From positions 124,001-188,000 of the forward strand of contig CBDFMU010000026.1 in the NCBI GenBank assembly GCA_965249785.1: DNA of 64,000 nucleotides, in the 5' to 3' direction. Both the position numbers and the translations under genes were made by a program. Source of the stretch: M3007 sp965249785. Lineage in GTDB: Bacteria > Bacteroidota > Bacteroidia > Chitinophagales > Saprospiraceae. Positions 19,001-26,059 of this stretch are shown here, piece after piece (within the stretch, counting starts at the first letter, position 1; each line of letters opens with the position of its first letter). The notes under the pieces were generated by a model, which did not search any database, was not told where the DNA came from, and saw only the letters and a program-made list of their open reading frames with translations.

Positions 19001-19328
19001 TACCGCACATATTTACTTTGACTTCAACCCAGCCATTGTTACTAACACTACCTCTAATACATTAGTGGACCAGTTTCCATCCTCGGCTGTCCAAAATGAA
19101 CCGGCTGGCGATATCATCTGGAAATTATACCCGAATCCCAGCACTGGAACGGTGCAAATTGAATTGCCCGAAAGGGGTGTTTGGTTGCGGATATTAGATA
19201 GCACAGGGCGGTTGATGGAACAAGGGCAGATGTATGGTAAAAAAGGAATTTTACAAAACCTCGAGCCGGGTTTCTACTTGGTATGTCCCGAAGGAATGGG
19301 TTGTAAAAAGTTAGTTGTGATAAAATAA
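16068..19328 (+). CDS. Large secreted beta-propeller protein with T9SS sorting tail
   Basis: A 1086-residue secreted protein. A signal peptide (ACFFTFHLAHAQ) is followed by about 600 residues of two-component-regulator-type propeller repeats, each with a variant of LLRYDGVNWQQYQ and LWFTS or MWAAT strands. Next comes an SdrD/B-like segment (GTIFFDANQDGTQAASGEPG), a DUF11/DUF7619-like domain (YTVRFQNTGNDTAFTVVVRD ... HIYFDFNPAIVTNT) and a C-terminal type A sorting domain (WKLYPNPSTGTVQIELPE). It is exported by T9SS and probably surface anchored or released. There is no kinase domain, so the propeller acts as a binding or structural module. Function unknown. Confidence 0.88.
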   Translation: MKPNYFPSRRVAALFAACFFTFHLAHAQQKWANYTYAAFFGNLAFEGDEVWVATQGGLVRTNRISGAKQVYLPTNSGMKGSSVWDVLVDTSGVKWIGSEEGGLLRYDGVNWQQYQYINTGDTLIYVTDLHQDTRGRLWFTSQVNGTCHGCNKLFYMENGQFHRVPNMTGVDTDPYFRYLAPDNDGNMWAATGTTIAKIQSDTSFMFYNLTDIPLQINGEIIGMGFDRVRSQIYVTIGERLIRFDGLQWEEVIVPPNILLGYGRSFQNDPAGNFWIHIENITFYKNLITRYDGTNWTQYELSDLGLAGNYFSAVHFDEQGHMWISTFEEGQKLVEKQDTGWKAHDIEIFPIGTNYYNRAAFDKSGHAWLMGDNGLMEFDGFTWTLHPPTEFGANPLAAMRFSSIAFDTISGTLWAGLTSDDYDPMLIKYDGVHTTVYPLAGYSHRVTKIIPVADGKIWVSTNAGAGLFDGNQWIWYNQTNTPFASNYINDIVIDPSGRPWASVYPNQVFRFNGTQWILVPTLLGSYSWLFCDRSGYIWTGTGGGLARYDGTNWSLIPTPSGSGPFPAGYQLVQDFDLSYWVYANNKIWHWDGADDWQPFDLSNAPLTSGYYPSKISIDPFGNKWFLAAWGLNVYNAAGISNQFINAKSTARGTIFFDANQDGTQAASGEPGLPNRQVLMLPDSLWSFSVSQGLYTFFPEPGAHQIQYVPVPGFLLTSDSAQYHLPSVSTDQSGFDFGIWTPNPPARLSLDLQAGVLRCGWPNQLWINLSNQGFADAAGNITLTYDPALTFESATPPPTSTNGNILSWTYDQLAFGDIRAIRVAFEPIEIELFGDTLYHQVVATQNGNSHVLYDTISTVVLCSYDPNDKLVRPTGPSSGVLSLFSDPLEYTVRFQNTGNDTAFTVVVRDTLDADLDLSTLEIVSSSHPVRVQITSDRVATFIFDSINLLWETKDILGSQGYISYQIKSREGLPTGTTVRNTAHIYFDFNPAIVTNTTSNTLVDQFPSSAVQNEPAGDIIWKLYPNPSTGTVQIELPERGVWLRILDSTGRLMEQGQMYGKKGILQNLEPGFYLVCPEGMGCKKLVVIK

Positions 19329-19336
19329 AAAACTGT

Positions 19337-19365
19337 TTGGCCGGGTGGTCTCCTCACCCGGCCAA
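19337..19365. terminator. Bidirectional hairpin between convergent genes
   Basis: TTGGCCGGGTG pairs perfectly with CACCCGGCCAA across 7 bases. It lies between the T9SS gene and the oxidoreductase gene, with A/T flanks on both sides. Confidence 0.7.
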
Positions 19366-19397
19366 TAATTAACTGACTGATAATGCTTTACTAAAAC

Positions 19398-20279
19398 CTA
19401 GTTAAAAGCATTCTTCAATTCATTTTCCACAAACCAGGCCAGCGTAACCGGCTCCTTCAAATTATTGGTTTCTACATATCCGGCAGTAAAATCCGCATTA
19501 TTCATGGCCTCTTGCATTTCAACAAAGCCATCGGCAATAGTTTCCGAAAATCCAGCCTGTAGCATACCTGTTTTAGCATCGGCGGGAGAAAATTGAATAT
19601 AAGGTAGTTCCGGTTTTCCGATGGCTTGGCCAATGACCTGAGTAGTCTCCTTAAAAGTAGGGCGGTCGCCAGTAATGAACTCGTGGCTATGACCAGTGAA
19701 AGAAAGATCGAGCAAACGCTCGGTGGCCACTTTGGCAATATCGCTGGTATGAACCATCGTAACTGGCCGGTCTGGCTCCACAATGGAGCCGTTTATACCC
19801 GCGTGTTTGATCATCCCTACCGAAGAGAATAGATTTTCCATGAAGTAGCCGGGACGTAGCGCAAGTACATCAAGGCCTTCGATTTGGCGTAGGGCTTGTT
19901 CCAATTCGCCGATGCCGCTGATCGGCCCCGCACCTTCGAGTAGATGAGCACCGATGGAACTCAGCAGGACCACTTTTGGCACTTTTGCTGCTTTTAAGGC
20001 TTGCACATAATTACCCACCAGTTCGCGCTGGTAAGTCCGCCAGTCGGACACATCAAGTTTCGGTGGGATCATCAGATATACTGCCTCAGCACCTGCAAAG
20101 GCTTTGGTCAGAAATGCGACTTCTGATAAGTCGCCAATAGCGGCTTCTGCGCCTTTGGCGACCAAATCAGCCAACTTGTCGGCACTGCGGCCAATGACTT
20201 TGACGGATTTGCCAGCGGCTAATAAATTTTCGGAAATGCGTTTGCCAGTGTGTCCAGTGGCTCCGGTGATGACGTACAT
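19398..20279 (-). CDS. NmrA-like NAD(P)-binding oxidoreductase
   Basis: A 293-residue atypical short-chain dehydrogenase. ATG 20279 gives MYVITGATGHTGKRISENLL, placing the dinucleotide-binding GATGHTG at the N-terminus as in NmrA and QOR2-like proteins; the ORF start at 20324 would add a poor leader. VKVIGRSADKL is the cofactor-specificity strand, and VVLLSSIGAHLLEG replaces the classic YxxxK region. It may be a quinone or aldehyde reductase, or a redox sensor. A TetR-type operator lies 46 bp upstream and the TetR gene is next on the same strand, so it is probably the regulator's target. Confidence 0.85.
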   Translation of the reverse strand: MYVITGATGHTGKRISENLLAAGKSVKVIGRSADKLADLVAKGAEAAIGDLSEVAFLTKAFAGAEAVYLMIPPKLDVSDWRTYQRELVGNYVQALKAAKVPKVVLLSSIGAHLLEGAGPISGIGELEQALRQIEGLDVLALRPGYFMENLFSSVGMIKHAGINGSIVEPDRPVTMVHTSDIAKVATERLLDLSFTGHSHEFITGDRPTFKETTQVIGQAIGKPELPYIQFSPADAKTGMLQAGFSETIADGFVEMQEAMNNADFTAGYVETNNLKEPVTLAWFVENELKNAFN

Positions 20280-20324
20280 GGTAAATTTTTTTTTTGTTGA
20301 TGAAAAGTAAAATTTATGAAACAT

Positions 20325-20342
20325 ACATACTGGTTGGTATGT
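20325..20342. promoter_or_regulatory. TetR-type operator before the oxidoreductase gene
   Basis: ACATACTGGTTGGTATGT: perfect 6-bp arms ACATAC/GTATGT around six bases, 18 bp in all. It has the same size and core as the site in front of the tetR gene at 20963. Confidence 0.75.
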
Positions 20343-20360
20343 AATTGATCAAAAAAAAAT

Positions 20361-20951
20361 TTAAGCGCGAAGGCTGTCTAAATAAGTCAATAAAACCTTC
20401 ATACTACTCTGAAATGGCTTGGCTTCTTTACGTACTTTGCCTATCGCATACGCCCCTTCGGTACTGGCCCAAATAAAATGCGCTACGTCCTCTACCGCCA
20501 CATCGGGACGCACCTGTCCAGCCGCCTGCCCTCGCCGCAACGCTACCGCCGTGGAGCGAATGATCGTATCCACAATGGAACGCATCTGCAAACGAAAATC
20601 CTCATCCAGCGGGCTCATTTCCTGCACCAGATTATTGAGTGGACAACCCAAGATTGCCTCTTCATCCGTGGCCCTGGATAGTAGAAAATGCAGATGTTCC
20701 TGTAATTTATCAATCGGATGGCCTTCCCAATTATCCAGTTCCCGGTAAAAATGCAGGTAATTAGGGCGAATAATTTCCGCAATCACTGCCGAGCCAATGG
20801 CCTGTTTATTAGGGAAATAGTGATACAATGCGCCTTTGGTAATATCCATTTCGGCGATCACTTTATCGGCACGCAGCCCCTGATACCCATTTTTGTGGAT
20901 GTCGGAAAACATGTGCGTGAGGATGCGCTGGCGTGTATCGGGCAGTTGCAT
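20361..20951 (-). CDS. TetR/AcrR-family repressor
   Basis: From ATG 20951 the protein is 196 residues: MQLPDTRQRILTHMFSDIHK, then the helix-turn-helix LRADKVIAEMDITKGALYHY followed by FPNKQAIG. The remainder is the helical ligand-binding and dimerisation domain (AILGCPLNNLVQEMSPLDED contains a Cys). The longer ORF from 21086 reads through the operator and is rejected. With palindromic sites before itself and before the NmrA-like gene, it probably represses both until an unknown small molecule, perhaps an electrophile or quinone, releases it. Confidence 0.9.
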   Translation of the reverse strand: MQLPDTRQRILTHMFSDIHKNGYQGLRADKVIAEMDITKGALYHYFPNKQAIGSAVIAEIIRPNYLHFYRELDNWEGHPIDKLQEHLHFLLSRATDEEAILGCPLNNLVQEMSPLDEDFRLQMRSIVDTIIRSTAVALRRGQAAGQVRPDVAVEDVAHFIWASTEGAYAIGKVRKEAKPFQSSMKVLLTYLDSLRA

Positions 20952-20962
20952 GGCACAAAGAT

Positions 20963-20980
20963 ACATACCAGTTGGTATGT
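20963..20980. promoter_or_regulatory. TetR-type operator before tetR (autoregulation)
   Basis: ACATACCAGTTGGTATGT: perfect 8-bp arms with a 2-bp centre, 11 bp upstream of ATG 20951. Same 18-bp geometry and outer half-sites as the site at 20325. Confidence 0.8.
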
Positions 20981-21010
20981 TGCAATAGAGAACAGGAAAA
21001 ATGTGAAAAT

Positions 21011-22249
21011 TTATTTTTTCAACCCTCGCATCACAACGGTACGAGACGAATCGCTCCATACAAAAGCGTACCAGCCAGACGGCCAATTTGACGCGTCTAA
21101 CCTTGCCGAAAAATTATTTGTCTGAAAAATTATTTGTCCTTGTGCATTAATTACTCGCAGCAATCCAGACTGGTTTTTACCAAAATCAGGCAACTGCACA
21201 GTTTGCGAAAATGGGTTGGGGAAAAGTCGGGCTTCCGAAATGTCCGGCGTTTGCGTAGAGACTATTTCTGGTACAAAGGAACTGAAATCGAAGGCATAGG
21301 TGCGTTGTGCGGCGATGGTTATTCCGTTGGAAGTCACCCGTTCATTGGCGATATAGCCGGTCCGATTAGTGCCAAAACCGATGGCTTCGGCTTGTCCCAA
21401 CGTGAAAACGTTACCCAATTCGATGCGCCGTTTGTTGCCATTGAAAAGCAGTCCATCATGCCAATCCCAGAGCAGCCAGCAGAATATTTTCGGTATTCCG
21501 CTCAGTTCGTAGCCCAGCAAAGCTACTAATTTCCCATCCGGCGACAGGCTGGCGCTGGTTATTAAGCCGTGAGTATCAAAGGTTTCCAGCGGTTCGGCTT
21601 TCTCAGTGGCGGTGTTCACCAGGTAGTGCGTGGTGATGTTATGCTTGCGATTTTTGCTAAATAAATGGAGATTACCGTTAAGAAAAATCACTGCCTCGCA
21701 ATCGTACTCCGTGCTATCCTCTGGCTGGGTGCTGAAATCCGTCTGGTCGGCATAACTAAAAGGCAGAAAAGTCCATTCGTCATCGTCCACATCTTCGTTA
21801 TTGCTCGTTCCAATGACATTGAGGGGAATACGGTAAAAGCCCAGGTTTTGGCGATCGTTGTAATTATTTCCAAAATCACCTATATATATATGTGTAGCGT
21901 CGCTGGTGAGGTCTTCCCAATCGTTATTATCGGCATTTTTCAGGTTCACTTCCTGCACAACAGTCGCCGTTTCAGGTAATATTTGATAAAAAAGGGACGG
22001 GTTGCCGCTATCGTTATGCCCCCACCAACGACCACCAGCAAGATGCAAGCCGCTAATTTCTTTCAAATCATTAGGTAAAGTCGCTTTCAGCAAGGGCGCG
22101 TAGTTGGTCGCCGGATATAAGCAACTGCCATCGTTGGAAGTCGCGCCGGAAATATAATTCAGGGCTTGGGGATCGGTGCAACCCGATTGGGCTGTGGAAG
22201 GGAAGGGCTGCAGGAAAAGAAGCGAACAAAAGAAGTAGAAACTGCGCAT
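21011..22249 (-). CDS. Secreted protein with T9SS sorting domain
   Basis: A 412-residue exported protein. The signal peptide ends PFPSTAQ, and SGCTDPQALNYISGATSNDG follows, a Cys-containing short repeat often found after the leader in Bacteroidota surface proteins. The central 280 residues look like a beta-propeller-type enzyme or binding domain (EISGLHLAGGRWWGHNDSGN, DWEDLTSDATHIYIGDFGNN, YDCEAVIFLNGNLHLFSKN), resembling esterase-like or phytase-like propellers. The C-terminal type A sorting domain is EARLFPNPFSQTVQLPDFG to the end. Its stop lies 30 bp before the tetR operator. Confidence 0.8.
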   Translation of the reverse strand: MRSFYFFCSLLFLQPFPSTAQSGCTDPQALNYISGATSNDGSCLYPATNYAPLLKATLPNDLKEISGLHLAGGRWWGHNDSGNPSLFYQILPETATVVQEVNLKNADNNDWEDLTSDATHIYIGDFGNNYNDRQNLGFYRIPLNVIGTSNNEDVDDDEWTFLPFSYADQTDFSTQPEDSTEYDCEAVIFLNGNLHLFSKNRKHNITTHYLVNTATEKAEPLETFDTHGLITSASLSPDGKLVALLGYELSGIPKIFCWLLWDWHDGLLFNGNKRRIELGNVFTLGQAEAIGFGTNRTGYIANERVTSNGITIAAQRTYAFDFSSFVPEIVSTQTPDISEARLFPNPFSQTVQLPDFGKNQSGLLRVINAQGQIIFQTNNFSARLDASNWPSGWYAFVWSDSSRTVVMRGLKK

Positions 22250-22492
22250 AGGTGGAAAAGCATTTGGGACGAATATCCTTCCCTGCGCCGGATATTCGTA
22301 TGGTTTGGAGCCTAACAGAAAAAATTATAAAAAAATTTCAAAAAAAGCGAGGATATTTTTTCGATAGTTATTCAACAAACAATATAATTTTTAGTAAAAA
22401 TATATGAGATAAAACACTTATAATGAATAACTTATATTTTATATTCTATAAAAAACAAATTTTAGGAGGGTAACAAAAGCCGTTTTTTGTCC

Positions 22493-22523
22493 TTGCGGGC
22501 CGACAAGCGATGTCGCACTTTTG
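22493..22523 (+). promoter_or_regulatory. Promoter of small RNA copy A
   Basis: TTG at 22493-22495 and CACTTTTG at 22516-22523 are separated by 20 bp. The second box differs from TAnnTTTG in one base. The same pair with the same spacing recurs in copy B, although the spacer sequence differs. Confidence 0.55.
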
Positions 22524-22527
22524 TAAC

Positions 22528-22650
22528 ATCAAACGCAGACAACGAAGTGACGAAAGAACAGCAGCGCGTCTTGATAACAGATTTGAAACTTTTCATGAGA
22601 TTATATACGGGAAACCGGCGCGGTGCAAACGAGCACCGCGCTTTTTTTTT
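22528..22650 (+). ncRNA. Candidate structured small RNA, copy A
   Basis: The unit runs from the promoter to a textbook terminator: GCGCGGTGC, loop AAACGA, GCACCGCGC and nine T. The predicted transcript starts with ATCAA (22528), which can pair with TTGAT at 22571-22575. The near-identical core CTTTTCATGAGATTATA (22589-22605) follows, then GGGAAACCGGC. The core and terminator recur in copy B at 23075-23200, while the 5' stem has changed sequence but kept its pairing. No convincing ORF. It is probably a trans-acting regulatory RNA, or a mobile or duplicated RNA element; the function is unknown. Confidence 0.6.
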
Positions 22651-22665
22651 GCCCGGAACTGTAGC

Positions 22666-22722
22666 GTACCGGCGGCTTCAGCCGCCGCCTGAAAATACAA
22701 CGGCGGCTAAAGCCGCCGGTAC
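22666..22722. repeat. GC-rich inverted repeat between RNA copies
   Basis: Two 22-bp arms (22666-22687 and 22701-22722; the left begins GTACCGGCGGCTTCAGCC) pair with one mismatch around a 13-base loop. The composition differs sharply from the AT-rich surroundings, as is typical of REP-like intergenic palindromes in Bacteroidota. Confidence 0.7.
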
Positions 22723-22733
22723 AGAATCAAAAT

Positions 22734-22792
22734 TCTTTCACGAGATTATAAACTGGAAACCGGCGCAGGAAAAATAAGCACCGTACTTTTTT
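22734..22792 (+). ncRNA. Degenerate small RNA copy C (3' part)
   Basis: CTTTCACGAGATTATA followed by GGAAACCGGCGC repeats the conserved core with one change. The terminator stem is weak (GGCGCAGG against AGCACCGTAC) and ends in six T. No promoter boxes precede it, so it is probably a 3' fragment of the RNA unit. Confidence 0.4.
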
Positions 22793-23039
22793 GTCCAAAC
22801 CGCACCTGATCTTTTTCAAAAAACAGGTTTGTCAGACGAAATTTAAACGTTCAAAAAAATATTTATAAAAAATTATCGTGTTATATAATAGTTTTTTTCA
22901 ACAAATGCTGATCAATCACGCATATAGAACGTGCCTAAAAGATCAAAAATCACTGAAAACAACCACGTTACAACCAAAAACGACCGTATTCTAACACAAG
23001 GGACTAAAATTATTTTTCAACAAATGCTTTTTTTTGTCC

Positions 23040-23070
23040 TTGTAGGCCGGAGCAACCTGCTGCACTTTTG
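23040..23070 (+). promoter_or_regulatory. Promoter of small RNA copy B
   Basis: TTG 23040-23042 and CACTTTTG 23063-23070 with a 20-bp spacer, the same layout as at 22493-22523. It is preceded by about 190 bp of AT-rich DNA, as in copy A. Confidence 0.55.
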
Positions 23071-23074
23071 TATC

Positions 23075-23200
23075 ATCAATAACGAACAACGACGGCGCAG
23101 CGAAACAGACGGGGATTATTGATACCAGATTCTGAAACTTTTCATGAGATTATATTACGGGAAACCGGCGCGGTGCAAACGAGCACCGCGCTTTTTTTTT
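23075..23200 (+). ncRNA. Candidate structured small RNA, copy B
   Basis: Second full copy. ATCAATAA (23075-23082) pairs perfectly with TTATTGAT (23116-23123). The core CTTTTCATGAGATTATA begins at 23138, then comes GGGAAACCGGCGCGGTGC, a 6-base loop, GCACCGCGC and a T-run. The segment between the two arms of the first stem differs almost entirely from copy A, but stem, core and terminator are kept. That pattern is expected of an RNA under structural selection. Confidence 0.6.
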
Positions 23201-23402
23201 GCCCGAATGCCCGGCAACTTTACACTTGCCAGAAAAAGGTTTTACCGAAAACCGTCCGTATGCCAGTTATCGTAAGTACAAACATACTTACAAGCTGCAC
23301 AGCAAAAAAAACAAAAAAGGAAACGGTGCTGTTTTGTTAGGCATCGGCCTAAAATACTCTCCTATAAAGAACAAGAGGCGGTGGAGATACAGATTCGATC
23401 AC

Positions 23403-23456
23403 TTTCATGAGATTATACCGGAACACTGCGGCGCGAAGGAGCGCTGCGGTGTTTTG
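23403..23456 (+). ncRNA. Degenerate small RNA copy D (core plus new terminator)
   Basis: TTTCATGAGATTATA is conserved, but the following hairpin has another sequence: ACACTGCGGCGC pairs with GCGCTGCGGTGT through two G-U wobbles, then TTTT. Changing the bases while keeping the stem supports a transcribed RNA. No clear promoter was found upstream. Confidence 0.45.
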
Positions 23457-23604
23457 TCGTTTTAGAGTAACAGACAATGGGCAAAAAAGCAATAAGCAAA
23501 TTTTCAAAAGGCAAATATGGCAATCTCACACAATTGGTCCTTGCGCTTTGCCAATTGCTTTCTTGCCCGTTATTTTTTGCACTTTGTAAATTGCCCCTTG
23601 CTCA

Positions 23605-25746
23605 TTACCTTCTCCGATTCCGCCGATAATCAGCTACTGCCCAGCGAATTTTATCATAACCAAACTGGTCGCTGAAATGCTCGGAAATATCCTTCACCTG
23701 ATAAGGCTCCTTAAAAAGCGGCAGCGCACCCTGAATAATATCCAGTTCTTCCGGTCCAATCCAGTCGTATAGATCGAGCATCTCGCCGCCTTCATACATA
23801 GTGGCTAAATGGCTCTCCACCGTCACTACGCTGATTTTGCGTTCTTCGGCAATTTGCGCCAGACTGCGGCCCTGCTGGTACAGGTCCCAGGTTTGTAATG
23901 CGCTACTGCCCACTACGCGAACGCCGTCGTTGGTTTTTTCCAGCATGTAGCGGCGAATTTCAGCAATGAAGAGATTGCCGTAGAGTTGCAGTTTCCGCTC
24001 GCCTACGCCGCTAACTTGTTGAAAATCAAAGTCATTGAACGGTCGCTTTTCGGCCATATCGGTCAGCGTAGCATCGGTAAAGACAATGTATGGAGGAACG
24101 CCCTGTTGCTGCGCCACCTGTCGCCGCAGGGCCACCAATCGATCGAAGAGTTCCTCGCGCTGCGTTTCGCCTTGTGGCCGGGCTTTAAGTACAGGTAGTT
24201 TTTCCTTGACTTTTTTCTCTTTGGTCGGCATCACGAGTTTCACCTTTTTTTCCTCAAACAGCACCGCCCGACCGCCATTAGTCACTTTCAAATGGCTGCC
24301 ATCATCGTAGGCGATCTCCACCAAACCCGTGTGTAGCATTTGCGACAGCAAATACAGCCAGTCGTCGAAACTATGTTCTTTGCCCGCGCCATAGGTTTTG
24401 ATTTGGTGATAACCTGCTTCCATGATTTCGCGGCGTTGGCTGCCACGTAAAATATCCACCAGCAGGTTCATGCCCACTTGCTCGCGCGTACGCAGCACCG
24501 CCGAAAGCGCTTTCTGCACGGCCTCGGTGCCATCGAATTGTTGCGGCGGATTCTGGCAGACATCGCAGTTGCCGCAGGTGCCTTCATAACTTTCCCCGAA
24601 ATAATTGAGTACCGTTTTGCGCCGACAAGTGGGGGCTTCGGCAAACTGATACATCCGGTTGAGTTTGGCCAGTTTGAGTTCCTTCTGCTCCGGGCTGCTT
24701 TCCCCCTGTTCGATCATGTCGCGGTAAGTCTGCAAATCGCTGTAACTGAAAAACAGCATCGCGTCAGCTTTGGAACCGTCGCGCCCGGCCCGCCCGATTT
24801 CCTGATAATAACCTTCCAGATTGCGCGGCAGATTATAGTGCATCACGAACCGCACATTACTTTTATCAATGCCCATCCCAAAAGCGATGGTGGCGCAAAT
24901 GATCGGCGTTCGGTCATTGATGAAATCCTCCTGCACTTTGTTGCGCAGTTTTGGCGGCACTTCGGCGTGGTAGTGGGCAGCTTTAAACCCCTTCGCGTTG
25001 AGTTTGTCGGCCAATATTTCGCAGGTTTTCCGGCCTGTGCAATAGATGATGCCCGACTGATTGGGATGTTTTTTCAGAAACTCCACAATTTGCTCAAAAC
25101 GCTGCTGCCCAGGGCGCACTTGCAACGTAATATTGGGCCGGTCGAAAGAAGCGATGAATACTTCCGGGTTTTGCAAATGCAGTTGTTCGGCGATGTCTTT
25201 GCGGGTCAATTTATCCGCCGTGGCCGTGAGCGCAATGACTGGCACTTGCGGAAATTGCTCTTTCAAAAATCGCAATTGCGTGTATTCCGGGCGAAAATCA
25301 TGGCCCCAGGCCGAAATGCAGTGCGCTTCATCCACCGCAAACAGCGAGATTTTCATGCGTTTCAGCAGCGACTGAAAATTCTGGGAAACAATCTTTTCCG
25401 GGCTGACGTACAGAAGTTTGATGCGTCCGTTCAGCACTTCGTCTTCTACGTGGCGCATTTGTTGGCTGTCCAAACTGCTGTTCATGAAAGCCGCCGCCAC
25501 GCCATTGGCCAGTAAACCTTCCACCTGATCTTTCATCAGCGCGATAAGCGGGCTAATGACGATGGCCGTACCCTCCAAAGTCAGGGCGGGCACCTGAAAA
25601 CAAACGCTCTTGCCGCCGCCCGTTGGCATCAACACCAGCGTGTCACGCCGCTCATAAATGGCCTTGATAATGTCGGCTTGCAAGGGCCGAAAGGCGTCGT
25701 AGCCAAAGACTTTTTTGAGGGTGGCAGAAGCGTCGGTGAGGGACAT
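23605..25746 (-). CDS. recQ: ATP-dependent DNA helicase RecQ
   Basis: This 713-residue superfamily 2 helicase unwinds DNA 3' to 5' in recombination and fork repair. Walker A is TGGGKS (42-47), the Walker B box AVDEAHCISAWGHDFRPEY, motif III ALTATAD, and motif VI YYQEIGRAGRDG. The RecQ zinc site is CRRKTVLNYF with CGNCDVC. A winged helix follows, then an HRDC domain (LFDRLVALRRQVAQQQGVPP). The extra C-terminus holds a helical module (SLAQIAEERKISVVTVESHL) that other RecQ proteins of this phylum also carry. Intact, monocistronic, with a promoter at 25775-25809. Confidence 0.95.
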   Translation of the reverse strand: MSLTDASATLKKVFGYDAFRPLQADIIKAIYERRDTLVLMPTGGGKSVCFQVPALTLEGTAIVISPLIALMKDQVEGLLANGVAAAFMNSSLDSQQMRHVEDEVLNGRIKLLYVSPEKIVSQNFQSLLKRMKISLFAVDEAHCISAWGHDFRPEYTQLRFLKEQFPQVPVIALTATADKLTRKDIAEQLHLQNPEVFIASFDRPNITLQVRPGQQRFEQIVEFLKKHPNQSGIIYCTGRKTCEILADKLNAKGFKAAHYHAEVPPKLRNKVQEDFINDRTPIICATIAFGMGIDKSNVRFVMHYNLPRNLEGYYQEIGRAGRDGSKADAMLFFSYSDLQTYRDMIEQGESSPEQKELKLAKLNRMYQFAEAPTCRRKTVLNYFGESYEGTCGNCDVCQNPPQQFDGTEAVQKALSAVLRTREQVGMNLLVDILRGSQRREIMEAGYHQIKTYGAGKEHSFDDWLYLLSQMLHTGLVEIAYDDGSHLKVTNGGRAVLFEEKKVKLVMPTKEKKVKEKLPVLKARPQGETQREELFDRLVALRRQVAQQQGVPPYIVFTDATLTDMAEKRPFNDFDFQQVSGVGERKLQLYGNLFIAEIRRYMLEKTNDGVRVVGSSALQTWDLYQQGRSLAQIAEERKISVVTVESHLATMYEGGEMLDLYDWIGPEELDIIQGALPLFKEPYQVKDISEHFSDQFGYDKIRWAVADYRRNRRR

Positions 25747-25774
25747 GGCCGGGTGGATTGAGATTCGAGACCGG

Positions 25775-25809
25775 CAAATTTAACAAAATGTTGGAAAAGT
25801 TGTGGCAAA
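25775..25809 (-). promoter_or_regulatory. recQ promoter
   Basis: On the minus strand TTTG, 23 bp, TAAATTTG: both elements of the Bacteroidota housekeeping promoter, with the -7 box 29 bp before the recQ ATG. The rest of the 313-bp gap up to 26059 shows nothing recognisable. Confidence 0.6.
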
Positions 25810-26059
25810 TCTTATTTCTACTAATAAAATGTGTGATGATATAGTTTGAAGTAAAAGTTTGTTACTGATTGATTTTCAAATATTTAAGTGAGGAAATGCT
25901 GTTTTTTCGGCATGAATTGTAATTGCATTCAAGAGGTATCTGTGAAGAGCAACGGCTTAATTTCTCATTAAAAATTACCTCTACGGACATTGGTGGCCCA
26001 AAGTTTGCGATATTGAACAACTATCTAATTTTTCAAATTTACTGAGAAAGGCTTTCAAA

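Noticed and set aside
22487..22777. Plus-strand ORFs in the repeat region (22487-22777, 22510-22692, 23119-23340, 23199-23465)
   Set aside because: They run through terminator hairpins and poly-T tracts and translate to low-complexity peptides; the RNA interpretation explains the conservation better.
22480..23460. CRISPR array or retron ncRNA
   Set aside because: Copies are few, unevenly spaced and contain terminators; there are no spacers, cas genes or reverse transcriptase nearby.
24478..25515. A 345-residue plus-strand ORF opposite recQ
   Set aside because: It is the antisense shadow of recQ, rich in His, Phe and Arg, with no family pattern.
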